Positions 1-9,008 are shown, counted from the stretch's first letter. The stretch is DNA of 60,479 nucleotides from CAYZMS01 sp964479625 (GCA_964479625.1 CAYZMS010000025.1:1-60479); one strand, 5' to 3'. Notes: generated from the sequence alone by a model not told the origin. A program made the numbers and translations.

Positions 1-968
1 CAAAAGGCACTGCGACAGGGGCCGCTTCGTTTTCTTCCTTGCGGCTTATGACCACATCGTTAGCAGTCACGAATTAAATCGTGAGTAAAAGGAATTTTTG
101 AAGAACAAAACCTTTTATGGAAATGAGATTGTAGCCAATACTCGCAGAATGTGTTTGATGAATATGTTTCTGCACAACATTGGCGGAAATAGATGGAGAA
201 ACCTTCATTTCATCAGCGGACGCTCTGGTAGCCGATGAAGGAAAGCGCTTCGATTATGTATTGGCAAATCCACCATTTGGTAAAAAGTCCCCTATGACCT
301 TTACCAACGAAGAAGGTGAGCAGGAAAAAGAAGACTTGATTTACAATCGCCAGGACTTTTGGCCAACCACCTCCAATAAGCAGCTCAACTTCATGCAGCA
401 CATTCGCACGCTACTCAAAGAAAACGGTGAAGCGGCAGTTGTTTTACCTGATAAGGTATTGTTTGAAGGTGGTGCTGGAGAGACAGTTCGGAAACAATTG
501 CTCCAATCTACCCAATTACACACCATTCTCCGCCTGCCAACTGGCATATTTTACAAACCTGGTGTAAAAGCGAATGTCTTGTTTTTTGATAACCGTCCTG
601 GTGCGAAAGAAGCATGGACCAAAGAAGTGTGGATTTATGAGTACCGAACCAATGTGCACCACCCCTTGAAGAAAAAGCCCATGCAGTTGGAAGACCTGCA
701 AGATTTCATCGACTACTACAATCCGAGCAATAGAAACGATCGAACAGAAATATGGTCGGCAGAAAACCCAGAAGGTCGTTGGTGAAAATTCACCTATGAG
801 GAAATCATTGCACCTGACAAAACCAATCTTGACATCTTTTGGCTGAAAGACAAAAGCTTGGCAGACCTTGACAACCTTCCTGATCCAGATATTTTGGCCA
901 ATGAGATCATCGAAAACATGGAAGCCGGGTTAGAGAGTTTCGAGGAAGTGATGGAAACGGTTAATGGA
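1..968 (+). pseudogene. hsdM: Decayed type I restriction-modification DNA methylase (HsdM) remnant
   Basis: This is the C-terminal two thirds of an N6-adenine DNA methylase (M subunit of a type I restriction system), broken at several points and cut by the window edge. Reading across frames gives a degenerate SAM-binding motif I near 9-35 (GTATGAASF for ACGTGGF), then FFLAAYDHIVSSHELNRE, a TAA at 86-88, then FYGNEIVANTRRMCLMNMFLHNIG, a one-base frameshift near 183, and EIDGETF onward with the catalytic NPPFG motif near 268-282. A TGA at 783-785 interrupts EGRW/KFTYEEII, which continues in the same frame through the family's C-terminal DIFWLKDKSLADLDNLPDP segment. No hsdS or hsdR is visible. 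Two stops and about two frameshifts make function implausible; sequencing error alone is unlikely to cause all four. Confidence 0.85.
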
Positions 969-1214
969 AAGGTTGAAACAGAGTGCATCTTGTTGAAAAA
1001 CATATCAGGAAAACAGAAAAGCTACTTCGAGCTATTGATAAAGCAAAAATTGCTAAATGAGGGATACTTCCTGGAGCAGTATGTCTTGCCTCCAACATTT
1101 AAGGTTGATGGATTCCAGTTAGAGGCTAATCCTAAGAATGCGGATATAAAAGATTTGGTAAGGAAAGAAATATTATCTGAAATAGTCATGACTATTTCAA
1201 ATGAGTGTTTGTAG
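969..1214 (+). other. Unrecognised reading frame joined to the hsdM remnant
   Basis: The hsdM reading frame stays open after the family's usual end (around VMETVNGK) for about 80 further residues to a TAG at 1212-1214. The stretch is rich in Lys, Glu, Leu and Ile (for example KQKLLNEGYFLEQYVLPP) and matches no family I recognise. It may be an HsdM C-terminal extension or the end of another lost gene brought into frame by a deletion. Confidence 0.35.
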
Positions 1215-1255
1215 GTAGGCACGCTTTCCCCCTTCCCTCAACCAATTTAAAAAAA

Positions 1256-2338
1256 TTACCCCACCACGCTCCGCACCCCATGCACCAGGACGGGCTTTTT
1301 TTTGCCCTTCAGCAGTTGTTCGCCCAGGGCTTGGCTGCTCCATCCTGGATCGGGCAATAGGTACTGCAGCAGCTGGTCGGAGATCAATAGCTGCTGCCTG
1401 AGTTCATTGCATTTGGCTTGCAGGCGGGCCGCCGTATTGAGCACATCTCCGTGGTAAGCGATCCGGCTTTTTATCAAGCCCACTTCCGCAACGGTTACCT
1501 TGCCCAAGTGCACCCCAGCTTTGAAGACGGGCTGGATTCCATATTTTTTCTCATAATGGTTGGCTTTCGCTTTCAGTAGGTCCCTATACCCAAAATAAGC
1601 GTGGATGCAATTATTGTTTTCGACCCCCGTTTTCAGGGGCCAGCTCAAGACAGCCTCATCGCCAACATACTGGTAGATGTCTCCCCGGTATTGGTTGACC
1701 ACCGAGCTGAGGTCTGCAAAGCAATCCTGGATCAACCGGCTGAACTGGATGTGCCCGAGTTGTTCGGCGATGGCGGTGGCAGACCTCAGGTCCAGGAACA
1801 TAAAAATGCGCCGCTCCTCCCGGGGCGTTCGATACTTGCCAATAAACAGTTCCCAAAGGACGCCCGGCCCGAATTTCCGGCTCACCATGCGCACAAAAGA
1901 GATGCAGGTGGCGATCAGCAGGGAATACACAAATAAGACCCAATAGATCTCGCTGCGTACTAAGGAAACGATCTCCTCAGGTGGCAGGAAGACCCCGGTA
2001 AAGGCGGTGGCCAGGATAATTCCAAGGGCCATTATTGCTTTAACGGCAAAAAAGAATACCAGCAGCTTCACCAGCAGAATAGCCCCATAGGAATGGCGGA
2101 GAAAGTAAGGGCGCTCGGCGATCAATTCTACAGTAGCATACAGCAGGCCCGCCATAGCTCCTATAGCCAGGCTAACAAGCAGGAACAGACCCGGGCTATC
2201 TCGTCGCAGACTATGCTCCGCCCCGGAGGATTCCAGGCCCACATTTCGAAGAAGCAAAAAAAGCATCATGGCAATGATCCAGATCAGGATCATTTGGAGA
2301 TAAAAAACAGCAATGGAAACCCCGTTTTTTTGTACCAT
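1256..2338 (-). CDS. Membrane-anchored class III adenylate/guanylate cyclase
   Basis: A 360-residue protein with four to five hydrophobic segments in residues 1-160 and a C-terminal class III nucleotidyl cyclase domain (about 170-355). Both metal-binding aspartates appear to be present, in FLDLRSAT and in YVGDEAVLSW, and the transition-state Asn/Arg pair is in GDVLNTAARLQ. The family makes cAMP or cGMP from ATP or GTP on the cytosolic side of the membrane. The Lys that usually precedes the GD turn and selects adenine is replaced (YQYVGD), so substrate specificity cannot be assumed. The gene is divergent from the pst operon. Architecture (few transmembrane segments, then a cyclase domain) resembles common bacterial cyclases. 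The exact start is uncertain. Confidence 0.85.
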   Translation of the reverse strand: MVQKNGVSIAVFYLQMILIWIIAMMLFLLLRNVGLESSGAEHSLRRDSPGLFLLVSLAIGAMAGLLYATVELIAERPYFLRHSYGAILLVKLLVFFFAVKAIMALGIILATAFTGVFLPPEEIVSLVRSEIYWVLFVYSLLIATCISFVRMVSRKFGPGVLWELFIGKYRTPREERRIFMFLDLRSATAIAEQLGHIQFSRLIQDCFADLSSVVNQYRGDIYQYVGDEAVLSWPLKTGVENNNCIHAYFGYRDLLKAKANHYEKKYGIQPVFKAGVHLGKVTVAEVGLIKSRIAYHGDVLNTAARLQAKCNELRQQLLISDQLLQYLLPDPGWSSQALGEQLLKGKKKPVLVHGVRSVVG

Positions 2339-2440
2339 TCGGAGGTCAACTTTTGTCGGGCCAGCAAAGGCGCATGGCTACCCAATTTACATGGAATTAA
2401 TAGTTAAGTGGTAATTTGTCACAGGATGATGCATGTACGA

Positions 2441-3334
2441 ATGACCTCTAAGATAGTTTGTGGTATCCTTTTTTCCGGCCTGCTCGCCTGTAGCTCCGGG
2501 GATTTCGAAACGATTGTGGTGAGGGGCTCGGATACGGAGGTGAACCTGGCTCTGGACCTGGCGGAAACCTATATGGATCAAAATGAAAAGGTCTCCATTG
2601 CGGTCACCGGAGGTGGGTCCGGGGTGGGGATCGCTGCTTTAATAAATGGGAAAACGGACATTGCCAATTCTTCCCGCGCCTTCAAAGAGGAAGAAGCAGC
2701 CCTGGCCCTCAAACGCGGGGTGAAGGTAACCCCCATCATTTTTGCCGTGGATGCCCTGGTGTTTATCGTCCATCCGGCTATTGGGGTCGATAGTTTGACC
2801 ATTGACCAAGTAGCGGATATTTTTTCCGGCCGCATCAGTAACTGGCAAAGCCTGGGCGGGGAGGAGGCGCCCATCTCTATTTACGGGCGACAAAGCAATT
2901 CCGGGACCTTTATCTATATTCAGGAAAATATTCTGAAGGGGGAATACACTACAGCCATGAAACAAATGAATGGTACCGCCCAAATCATAGAAAGCGTAAA
3001 GAATGACCCCCACGCCATCGGGTATACCGGCATCGGGTATATTATAAATAAAGCCGGCCAGTTGATGAAGGGCATTAAGGTGCTGCAAATCAAGGAAAAT
3101 GAAAAGGCGCCTGCCGTCAACCCCCTGAATGAGGAAGCGATCAAAGGGGGGGACTATGTGGTCACCAGGCCCCTATTCCAGTATACAGATGGCGTTCCCG
3201 AAGGAGCGGTAAAACGGTTTATCCAGTTCGAACTCAGTGAAGCGGGGCAGGCCATTGTAGAACGCAATGGGTATTTCCCCATTACCCCCAAAGAACGCCA
3301 GTACAATCAACAAGCGGGCATAGGCTATGAATAA
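2441..3334 (+). CDS. pstS: PstS-family phosphate-binding lipoprotein
   Basis: Periplasmic substrate-binding component of a Pst phosphate ABC transporter, about 297 residues. I chose the ATG at 2441 because it gives a compact lipoprotein signal (MTSKIVCGILFSGLLAC, lipobox LLAC); earlier starts at 2408 (GTG), 2426 and 2429 are possible. Family hallmarks are the RGSDT start of the mature domain, GGGSGVGIAAL, DIANSSR and the SGTF phosphate-loop motif (SNSGTFIYIQ). It heads the operon pstS-pstC-pstA-pstB, overlapping pstC by 8 bases. It is shorter than E. coli PstS but normal for the Bacteroidota/Gram-positive PstS-like group. Confidence 0.9.
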   Translation: MTSKIVCGILFSGLLACSSGDFETIVVRGSDTEVNLALDLAETYMDQNEKVSIAVTGGGSGVGIAALINGKTDIANSSRAFKEEEAALALKRGVKVTPIIFAVDALVFIVHPAIGVDSLTIDQVADIFSGRISNWQSLGGEEAPISIYGRQSNSGTFIYIQENILKGEYTTAMKQMNGTAQIIESVKNDPHAIGYTGIGYIINKAGQLMKGIKVLQIKENEKAPAVNPLNEEAIKGGDYVVTRPLFQYTDGVPEGAVKRFIQFELSEAGQAIVERNGYFPITPKERQYNQQAGIGYE

Positions 3335-4211
3335 AAGGATCTTCTGGGACAAAAGCTTCCGGCTACTCTTCTATGCATCAGGTATTATTGCGGTACTGGT
3401 GTTGCTGGGGATCTTTTTAATGTTGCTGGTTAACGGCATACTCACCTTTGCAGAAGTTAAACCGGCAAATTTCTTTCTGAGCGCTACCTGGAATCCTTCC
3501 GGTTACCATTCTTCTGTCTACGGGATCCTTTCCATGGTGGTGAGTACCTTTCTGGTTACTATCGGGGCTATCATAATCGCCGTTCCCATCGGCATTGGTG
3601 CGGCAGCTTATCTTGCCGAATTTGCCCCGCCCAGGGCGGAATCGATTTTAAAACCGGCCATTGAAATGCTGGCGGCCATTCCGTCGGTAACGGTGGGCTT
3701 TATAGGGATCGTGGTGCTGGCACCCATTCTGGCGGAAGCCTTTGGGCTAAACAATGGCTTAAATGCGCTGAACGGGGCCATCCTTCTAGCCATAATGTCT
3801 TTACCGACCATTATTACGGTAGCGGAAGACGCCATCTACGCCGTGCCCAGCGCCTACAAGGAGGCCTCCTATGCATTAGGTGCCAACCGGCTGACCACCC
3901 TTTTAAAGGTCACCTTACCTGCTTGTTCGTCGGGAATTATTGCGGCCATCATGCTGGGCATCGGTCGCGCTATCGGAGAAACGATGACGGTCCTGATGGC
4001 CACCGGCAATTCGACGGCTATGCCGGAAGGGTTCTTCAGTCCGGTACGGACCATGACGGCAACCATTGCCATTGAACTTGGAGAGGTGCCCTTCGGTACG
4101 ACCCACTACTACAGCCTGTTTGCAGTGGGTATGGTGCTGTTTATTATTACGCTGGCGGTCAATCTCCTGGCGGAACGCATTGCCAGTAGTTATCGCAAAA
4201 AAGGACAATGA
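3327..4211 (+). CDS. pstC: Phosphate ABC transporter permease PstC
   Basis: Inner-membrane permease of the Pst transporter, 294 residues with about six transmembrane helices. The N-terminal helix is followed by a periplasmic loop containing FFLSATWNPSG, typical of PstC, and the inner-membrane ABC (EAA) loop is KEASYALGANRLTTLLKVTLP. The motif AIGETMTVLMATGN is characteristic of PstC. The start overlaps the end of pstS by 8 bases and its stop overlaps pstA by 4 bases (ATGA), so the subunits are translationally coupled. It pairs with PstA to form the phosphate channel powered by PstB. Confidence 0.93.
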   Translation: MNKRIFWDKSFRLLFYASGIIAVLVLLGIFLMLLVNGILTFAEVKPANFFLSATWNPSGYHSSVYGILSMVVSTFLVTIGAIIIAVPIGIGAAAYLAEFAPPRAESILKPAIEMLAAIPSVTVGFIGIVVLAPILAEAFGLNNGLNALNGAILLAIMSLPTIITVAEDAIYAVPSAYKEASYALGANRLTTLLKVTLPACSSGIIAAIMLGIGRAIGETMTVLMATGNSTAMPEGFFSPVRTMTATIAIELGEVPFGTTHYYSLFAVGMVLFIITLAVNLLAERIASSYRKKGQ

Positions 4212-5056
4212 GTAACCAAAAGTACATACAATGGCTGGGAATAAGCCTTTTAATGATCTGCACCCTCCTGGTGATCGGGTTCCTGGGCTTGATACTGTTC
4301 GACATCATTGTAAAAGGTGCCCCCACGCTCTCCTGGGAATTTTTGACCCAAAGCCCTAAAAAAGGGATGACGGAGGGAGGCATTTTACCTGCCGTCATCG
4401 GTACTGCTCTGGTTACGCTCCTTACGGCTGTTTTTGCGATCCCCCTGGGGGTGGCTGCCGCCATTTATTTAAACGAATATGCCCGGGACAACTGGATGAC
4501 CCGGCTCATCAGGGCTTCGATAAGGAACCTGGCGGGAGTCCCTTCCATCATTTACGGTTTGTTCGGAGTGGCGGTCTTTGTGCAGGGCTTGCACATGGGT
4601 ACCTCTATCCTTGCCTCCGGCCTTACCCTGGGTTTGTTGTCCCTGCCCTATATCATTACTACTACCGAAGAAGCTTTAAAGACGATCCCCAACAGTTACC
4701 GGGAGGGTGCCCTGGCCCTGGGGGCTACCCAATGGGAGAGTATTCGCAGTATTGTGTTGCCAAGTGCCATTCCCGGCATATTGACGGGGACCATTCTGGC
4801 CTTGTCCAGAGCGGCAGGAGAAACGGCGCCTATTCTGTTTACGGGGGCCTTCTTTTATCAGCGGTATTTGCCCTCCAGCATTTTCGATGAGTTTATGGCC
4901 TTGCCCTATCATTTGTACATTTTATCCACCCAGCACCACGCCATCGAGGAAGTGCGGCCGCTGGCCTACAGTACGGCCCTGGTGCTGCTTCTTTTGGTCC
5001 TTAGCCTTAACCTGATTGCTTTTATCATAAGGGCGCGCTATCGAAGCCGTTTTTAA
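4208..5056 (+). CDS. pstA: Phosphate ABC transporter permease PstA
   Basis: Second permease subunit of the phosphate transporter, 282 residues with about six transmembrane segments. The periplasmic segment near residues 30-55 (SWEFLTQSPKKGMTEGGI) and the downstream IGTALVTLL are standard PstA features. The EAA loop REGALALGATQWESIRSIVLP contacts the ATPase, and RAAGETAPILFTGAFF is the PstA counterpart of the PstC AIGET motif. It starts inside the pstC stop (ATGA) and is followed 18 bases later by pstB. Length and organisation are ordinary. Confidence 0.93.
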   Translation: MSNQKYIQWLGISLLMICTLLVIGFLGLILFDIIVKGAPTLSWEFLTQSPKKGMTEGGILPAVIGTALVTLLTAVFAIPLGVAAAIYLNEYARDNWMTRLIRASIRNLAGVPSIIYGLFGVAVFVQGLHMGTSILASGLTLGLLSLPYIITTTEEALKTIPNSYREGALALGATQWESIRSIVLPSAIPGILTGTILALSRAAGETAPILFTGAFFYQRYLPSSIFDEFMALPYHLYILSTQHHAIEEVRPLAYSTALVLLLLVLSLNLIAFIIRARYRSRF

Positions 5057-5074
5057 AACCAACCAATAGACAAG

Positions 5075-5830
5075 ATGGATACGAAGATCGAAGTACAACA
5101 ACTGAATCTTTCTTTTGGGAAAAAACATATTTTAAAGGATGTCGACCTGGCCATTCCCCTTAACTCGATCGTCGCTCTTATCGGGCCTTCCGGCTGCGGA
5201 AAATCAACCCTGCTGAGAAGTATCAACCGAATGCACGACCTGACCCCTTCTGCCCGGATAAGCGGAACTATTTTGCTGGATGAAAGCAATATTTACGGGA
5301 AGGGAGTAGAGGTAGTCGAAATACGAAAAAAGATCGGGATGGTTTTTCAAAAGCCCAATCCCTTCCCGAAGTCTATTTTCGATAATATTGCCTATGGCCT
5401 CCGGGTGAGTGGGCTGAGGAATAAAAGAGAAATCCGTCGCATAGTCGAAGAAAGCCTGAAGGATAGCTACCTGTGGGAGGAAGTAAAGGATGACCTGGAC
5501 AAACCCGCTTTTTCCTTGTCAGGAGGACAGCAGCAGCGATTGTGCATCGCCCGAACGATCGCCGTTTCTCCGGAAGTCATTTTGATGGACGAACCCTGCT
5601 CCGCCCTGGACCCCATCAGTACAGCCAAAATCGAAGAGCTCATCCTTAAATTAAAAGAGGACTACACCATTGTCATTGTAACCCATAACATGCAACAGGC
5701 CCAGCGGATCTCTGATTTTACCGCAGTTATGTATTTGGGGGATCTCGTCGAATACGGGCCTACCCGACAGATCTTCGAAAACCCCCAACAGGAACTAACC
5801 CAAAATTATGTAAAAGGGAAATTTGGGTAA
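5075..5830 (+). CDS. pstB: Phosphate ABC transporter ATP-binding protein PstB
   Basis: Cytosolic ATPase of the Pst transporter, 251 residues, the usual length. Walker A is GPSGCGKST (residues 37-45), the Q-loop is in MVFQKPNPFPKS, the ABC signature is LSGGQQQR, Walker B is VILMDEPCSALDP and the switch His is in IVTHNMQQA. FQKPNPFP is a PstB-specific stretch. It is the last gene of the operon. The regulator phoU, which commonly follows pstB, is absent; a remnant of an AraC regulator lies immediately downstream instead. Confidence 0.95.
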   Translation: MDTKIEVQQLNLSFGKKHILKDVDLAIPLNSIVALIGPSGCGKSTLLRSINRMHDLTPSARISGTILLDESNIYGKGVEVVEIRKKIGMVFQKPNPFPKSIFDNIAYGLRVSGLRNKREIRRIVEESLKDSYLWEEVKDDLDKPAFSLSGGQQQRLCIARTIAVSPEVILMDEPCSALDPISTAKIEELILKLKEDYTIVIVTHNMQQAQRISDFTAVMYLGDLVEYGPTRQIFENPQQELTQNYVKGKFG

Positions 5831-5849
5831 GTGCTTTTGCTTGTTCTCT

Positions 5850-5972
5850 TCCCTCAAAATTGCCTACCTGCTGGGCTACGCGGAGCCCAGCGCTTACTTG
5901 CATGCCGTGAAACGATGGAAAAAACAAGCCTGGACGGTTCATTTCAAGTCCCTTTTTGTTCAGTTCAGTTAA
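5850..5972 (+). pseudogene. C-terminal tail of an AraC-family regulator
   Basis: In the gap after pstB one frame reads SSLKIAYLLGYAEPSAYLHA then VKRWKKQAW, ending at TAA 5970-5972. This matches the second helix-turn-helix of AraC/XylS regulators (IAxLLGYxEPSAFxRAFKRW). The rest of the gene is missing, so it is a degraded 3' remnant. An inverted repeat at 5870-5891 (GCTGGGCT/AGCCCAGC) falls inside this remnant and is best explained by its codons. Confidence 0.6.
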
Positions 5973-6060
5973 ATGCTGCCGGGTGGCTGCCCTAATTCCT
6001 TTACTTTTAAGGCGTGATTCGGAGGTAATCCGGTTTTAATTTTCAAACCACAATACAATC

Positions 6061-6450
6061 ATGATGAGATCAGTAAAATTATTAAGCTTGTGCCTGGCCT
6101 TCTTCTTTGCAGGTACTGTCCTTAGCTATGCCCAGACTGAGGCCCCAAAGGTTACGGATGAACAAAAGGAAGAATTGGCTGCTTCTATGAAGGAGTTCCT
6201 CACTGCCTTAGACCTTTCTGAGGAGCAAAAGTCCGAATTCGAAGCCATTACCGTAAAGTATGCCGAACAAATGAAGGCGGTGAAGGAAAGCAGTGAAGGG
6301 AAATTTAAAAAAATGAAAAAAGCCAAGTCTATCCAGGAAAGCAAAAACAAAGAAATGAAAGCCTTGCTGTCGGAGGAGCAGTACAACCTCTATAAAGAGA
6401 AGCAGAAAGAAATGAAGGAGGCTATGAAAGAAATGAAAAATCAGCAATAA
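6061..6450 (+). CDS. Small exported, Lys/Glu-rich helical protein (Spy/CpxP-like)
   Basis: A 129-residue protein with a signal peptide (about residues 1-24, ending VLSYAQ) and a highly charged helical mature part rich in Lys, Glu and Met. The pattern LTALDLSEEQKSEFEAITVKY followed by a charged linker and LLSEEQYNLYKE resembles the paired LTxxQ-type helices of Spy/CpxP periplasmic chaperone-like proteins, although the canonical LTxxQ is only approximate. The start may be either of two adjacent ATGs (6061, 6064). It is a single-gene unit followed 38 bases later by a strong hairpin. A role in envelope stress is an inference from resemblance only. Confidence 0.7.
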   Translation: MMRSVKLLSLCLAFFFAGTVLSYAQTEAPKVTDEQKEELAASMKEFLTALDLSEEQKSEFEAITVKYAEQMKAVKESSEGKFKKMKKAKSIQESKNKEMKALLSEEQYNLYKEKQKEMKEAMKEMKNQQ

Positions 6451-6488
6451 TTTGGACGGGCAGGCCCTCTTTTTGGGGCTGCTTTAAT

Positions 6489-6531
6489 GGAGGCTGTCTC
6501 AAAACGCCAACGGTGTTTGGGGACAGCCTCC
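6489..6531 (+). terminator. Long hairpin terminator (repeat-family member 1)
   Basis: GGAGGCTGTC and GACAGCCTCC pair perfectly, and the stem extends to about 20 base pairs with wobbles and one mismatch around a three-base loop (AAC at 6509-6511). It is followed by TGCTGTTTTT. It lies 38 bases after 6061-6450 and shares a core (TCTCAAAACGCC) with hairpins at 17211, 36939 and 54744. Confidence 0.75.
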
Positions 6532-6573
6532 TGCTGTTTTTAGACAACTCTTATTCTTTGAGCCCAACTTTTT

Positions 6574-6723
6574 GCCGAGGGTCTCCCCTGCCCTGGCAAA
6601 CTCATCCACGGGGAACGGTTCAGCGGTTTACTGGGCGGGCTGATCATGAAAATGATCGGTGAGGATACCCTGGCGAAGTTCCAAAAAATGAACCAGGCGC
6701 TAAAGAAAGTGGTAAAAAGTTAA
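6574..6723 (+). pseudogene. C-terminal tail of an SRPBCC-like protein
   Basis: The frame ending at TAA 6721-6723 reads PGKLIHGERFSGLLGGLIMK then MIGEDTLAKFQKMNQALKKVVKS. This resembles the C-terminal amphipathic helix of SRPBCC/polyketide-cyclase-like proteins. No start codon or N-terminal part is present upstream, where the terminator hairpin sits, so this looks like a 3' remnant of a deleted gene. The family assignment rests on pattern memory. Confidence 0.4.
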
Positions 6724-6936
6724 TACTAAAAAACGATTGCCTAGCTTCAAACACCGACCACCGGATACCTAAAATAAGGGTTTGATTCTTTAGTTTTGGC
6801 TGTCGGTTTTGAAGAAAAAGCGCCGGAGGCATAGAAGGGAAGTAAAATCCACCCTTCCCTTTATTACGCAGGTTAGTGGTTTGCCCAGATCGGAATACGG
6901 CGGGGGTCAGGACAATGATTAAATCAATGAAAACAA

Positions 6937-7686
6937 ATGCGCTTTAAGAAATGCAACCTTGCATTAGGCTTAATCCTTGCTTCAAGCTGCTGCTTCGGCC
7001 AGGAAAGGGTCAACATTCAACCCTGGTTCGACATCACCCTTTACAATGAATACAGTGATCAGATCGAATTCTATGGAGATGCTGGCCTTCGGCATTATCT
7101 GTACGGGGACTTCCCCTGGAATCGCTACTACATCCGCCCCGCCATCAAGTACACTCCCTTACCCTGGCTGGGGATTAGAGGAGGTATCGGCCTATTTTAC
7201 ACCGATAACACGGAGGAGTTTGCCAACACCCTGGAACTGCGGCCATTCCAGGGGGTAAGTATAGGCTGGCCCAAGTATAGCTGGGTGCGCTTTTCCCACT
7301 ACTTCAGAGTGGAAGAACGCATTCAGTACAACACCCAGACCTGGGATCGGTCGTTTAATATGCGGTACCGGTATCAGTTTTCTACCCGGATCCAGCCCAA
7401 TGTTCACAAAAGCGAGCACTACGTATACTTTCCATTATTCTGGGAGATCTTTGCTCAGGATAAAGAGACGGAAGAAGGAGTGGTCGAATTTTATGCCAAC
7501 AAAAACCGGATCGGGACTGGTATCGGATACACCATCAACAAATATTGGTCTGCCCAGTTTGTTTTTATTTTTCAACGCTCGCGAACGCAGGATGGTAATT
7601 TCAAGACCGATGATTACATACTGCGTTTCCAGGTGAAGCATGAGTTGGTACCTGCACGAGATATGAAACGGGTAACCGGAGAGTAA
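6937..7686 (+). CDS. DUF2490 outer-membrane-associated protein
   Basis: A 249-residue exported protein with a signal peptide ending CCFGQ (about residue 21). The mature part has the DUF2490 pattern: QPWFDITLYNEYSD near the start, alternating aromatic-rich strands (RHYLYGDFPWNRYYIRPAI, GLFYTDNTEEFANTLELRP, RFSHYFRVEERIQY) and a final strand YILRFQVKHELV. Such proteins are predicted small outer-membrane barrels or lipid-associated proteins of unknown function, common in Bacteroidota. It stands alone, convergent with the DoxX gene downstream. Confidence 0.8.
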   Translation: MRFKKCNLALGLILASSCCFGQERVNIQPWFDITLYNEYSDQIEFYGDAGLRHYLYGDFPWNRYYIRPAIKYTPLPWLGIRGGIGLFYTDNTEEFANTLELRPFQGVSIGWPKYSWVRFSHYFRVEERIQYNTQTWDRSFNMRYRYQFSTRIQPNVHKSEHYVYFPLFWEIFAQDKETEEGVVEFYANKNRIGTGIGYTINKYWSAQFVFIFQRSRTQDGNFKTDDYILRFQVKHELVPARDMKRVTGE

Positions 7687-7721
7687 GGGTTATCGGAATT
7701 CAACCGCGTAAACTGTAGCTA

Positions 7722-8183
7722 TCAAGCTTTACTAAACCTGTCCAAAGACCATCGTCCGCCTCCTTCGATCAGTAAAAAAAGGCTGCCCAACCACATGGCA
7801 AAGTCAGTGCGCATTTCGTGCGCCATAGACCAAAACCCATAGGTTTTTAATTCACGAAGGACAAAAGGGCCAAAGGATTCCCCAAAAGCAATGGGAAGCT
7901 TGGTCACGACTATGGCCACCGACATATTAATGAGCATGGCCAAAGCGGCGGCCCAGGTCAGAAGCCCCACCAATAACAGGAGTCCACAGCCTACTTCAAA
8001 AACACCCACAAAATGGGCAAAAAAGTCCGCCTCGGGGAAGCCCATTTTCTCGAATCGGCCCACTCCCCGTGTTGCCGGATATAAAAACTTCTGGATACCC
8101 TCGGAAAGAAAAACGCCCCCCGTCATCAACCGGATGAGGATGGTCGTGGGGGATGCATCGGTACGGATCAGTTTTTCGAACAT
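7722..8183 (-). CDS. DoxX family membrane protein
   Basis: A 153-residue integral membrane protein with four predicted helices. It has the DoxX-family pattern: an N-terminal RLMTGGVFLSEGIQKFLYP helix, GVFEVGCGLLLLVGLLTWAAA in the middle and a C-terminal helix after a short loop. DoxX-family proteins are small quinone-related or redox-associated membrane proteins whose specific role differs between members. It sits just upstream, on the same strand, of nothing obviously related; the FetAB pair ends 48 bases away and reads in the same direction toward it, so a shared transcript is possible. Confidence 0.82.
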   Translation of the reverse strand: MFEKLIRTDASPTTILIRLMTGGVFLSEGIQKFLYPATRGVGRFEKMGFPEADFFAHFVGVFEVGCGLLLLVGLLTWAAALAMLINMSVAIVVTKLPIAFGESFGPFVLRELKTYGFWSMAHEMRTDFAMWLGSLFLLIEGGGRWSLDRFSKA

Positions 8184-8231
8184 ATTTATGAATGGTTTAT
8201 AACCATCCTGCGGCTTAAAATCGACCAGTGG

Positions 8232-9008
8232 CTATAGTTTTAAATTCCCATAAGCGTCAAAGCTCCTGCCTACACTAAAAAGGATGGTCAGAACTACCGC
8301 AAGCGTAATGCAAACGAAGATAGCGATCATAATGGCGATCTGGTACCGAATGGCCGTATCCGGTGAAGAGCCGCCGATGATCTGTCCGGTCATCATACCG
8401 GGGAGGAAGACGACCCCCATGGTCGCCATACTGGCAATGGAGGGGTTGAGGGCGGCTTTCAGGCCTTCCCGGAAAAAAGGGGCCAGCGCCTCCAACTGTC
8501 CGGCCCCGGCGGCCAGGTAGTAGCGGTAGCGGTCGCGCTGCTCCCGGATCGTTTTATAAAAATCACCAATGCCGATAATGATCCCTTTCAGGGCATTACC
8601 GAGAAGCATTCCCCCTATAATAACCAGGTATTGAGCCGTAAAAATCTTATCCAGGTCCAGCAAAACACCATTGAAGAATAGCAGTATGGACCCGGCAGAA
8701 AGCAACAGGGCCAGAAAGACCGGAACCGCAAACCTGCGCAGGTTTAAACCGCTTGTTTTTAGGGCAGAGTAGGTGGCAAAACCGATGGCCACCACCACCC
8801 AGGCAATATTCACCCAGGTGTTGTCCCAACGAAAGACATAGATCAGGGCAACTCCCACCGCGTTTAACTGAATGGTCATTCGCAAGACGGCCACCAGCAT
8901 GGCCTGGAGGATACCCAGGCGCAAGTACCAACTGATCCCCAGCGGGATCAACAGCAAAAGGTAACAAAGTACCATGGACCAAAAGGGGATATCGATGGTG
9001 GTATTCAT
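8232..9008 (-). CDS. fetB: FetB/YbbM-type ABC transporter permease (UPF0014)
   Basis: A 258-residue permease with about six to seven transmembrane helices, of the UPF0014 (FetB/YbbM) family. Recognisable segments are GISWYLRLGILQAMLVAVLR near the N-terminus and the central cytosolic stretch MLLGNALKGIIIGIGDFYK. The C-terminal half contains LNPSIASMATMGVVFLPGMM and GQIIGGSSPDTAIRYQIAIM. In E. coli FetAB is implicated in iron efflux and peroxide resistance. The partner ATPase gene lies 17 bases upstream in the same direction. Identification is firm at family level; the exported substrate here is inferred. Confidence 0.88.
   Translation of the reverse strand: MNTTIDIPFWSMVLCYLLLLIPLGISWYLRLGILQAMLVAVLRMTIQLNAVGVALIYVFRWDNTWVNIAWVVVAIGFATYSALKTSGLNLRRFAVPVFLALLLSAGSILLFFNGVLLDLDKIFTAQYLVIIGGMLLGNALKGIIIGIGDFYKTIREQRDRYRYYLAAGAGQLEALAPFFREGLKAALNPSIASMATMGVVFLPGMMTGQIIGGSSPDTAIRYQIAIMIAIFVCITLAVVLTILFSVGRSFDAYGNLKL

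Noticed and set aside
5870..5891. Inverted repeat GCTGGGCT/AGCCCAGC as a terminator after pstB
   Set aside because: It falls inside a recognisable AraC remnant (LLGYAEPSA codons) and has no U-tract.
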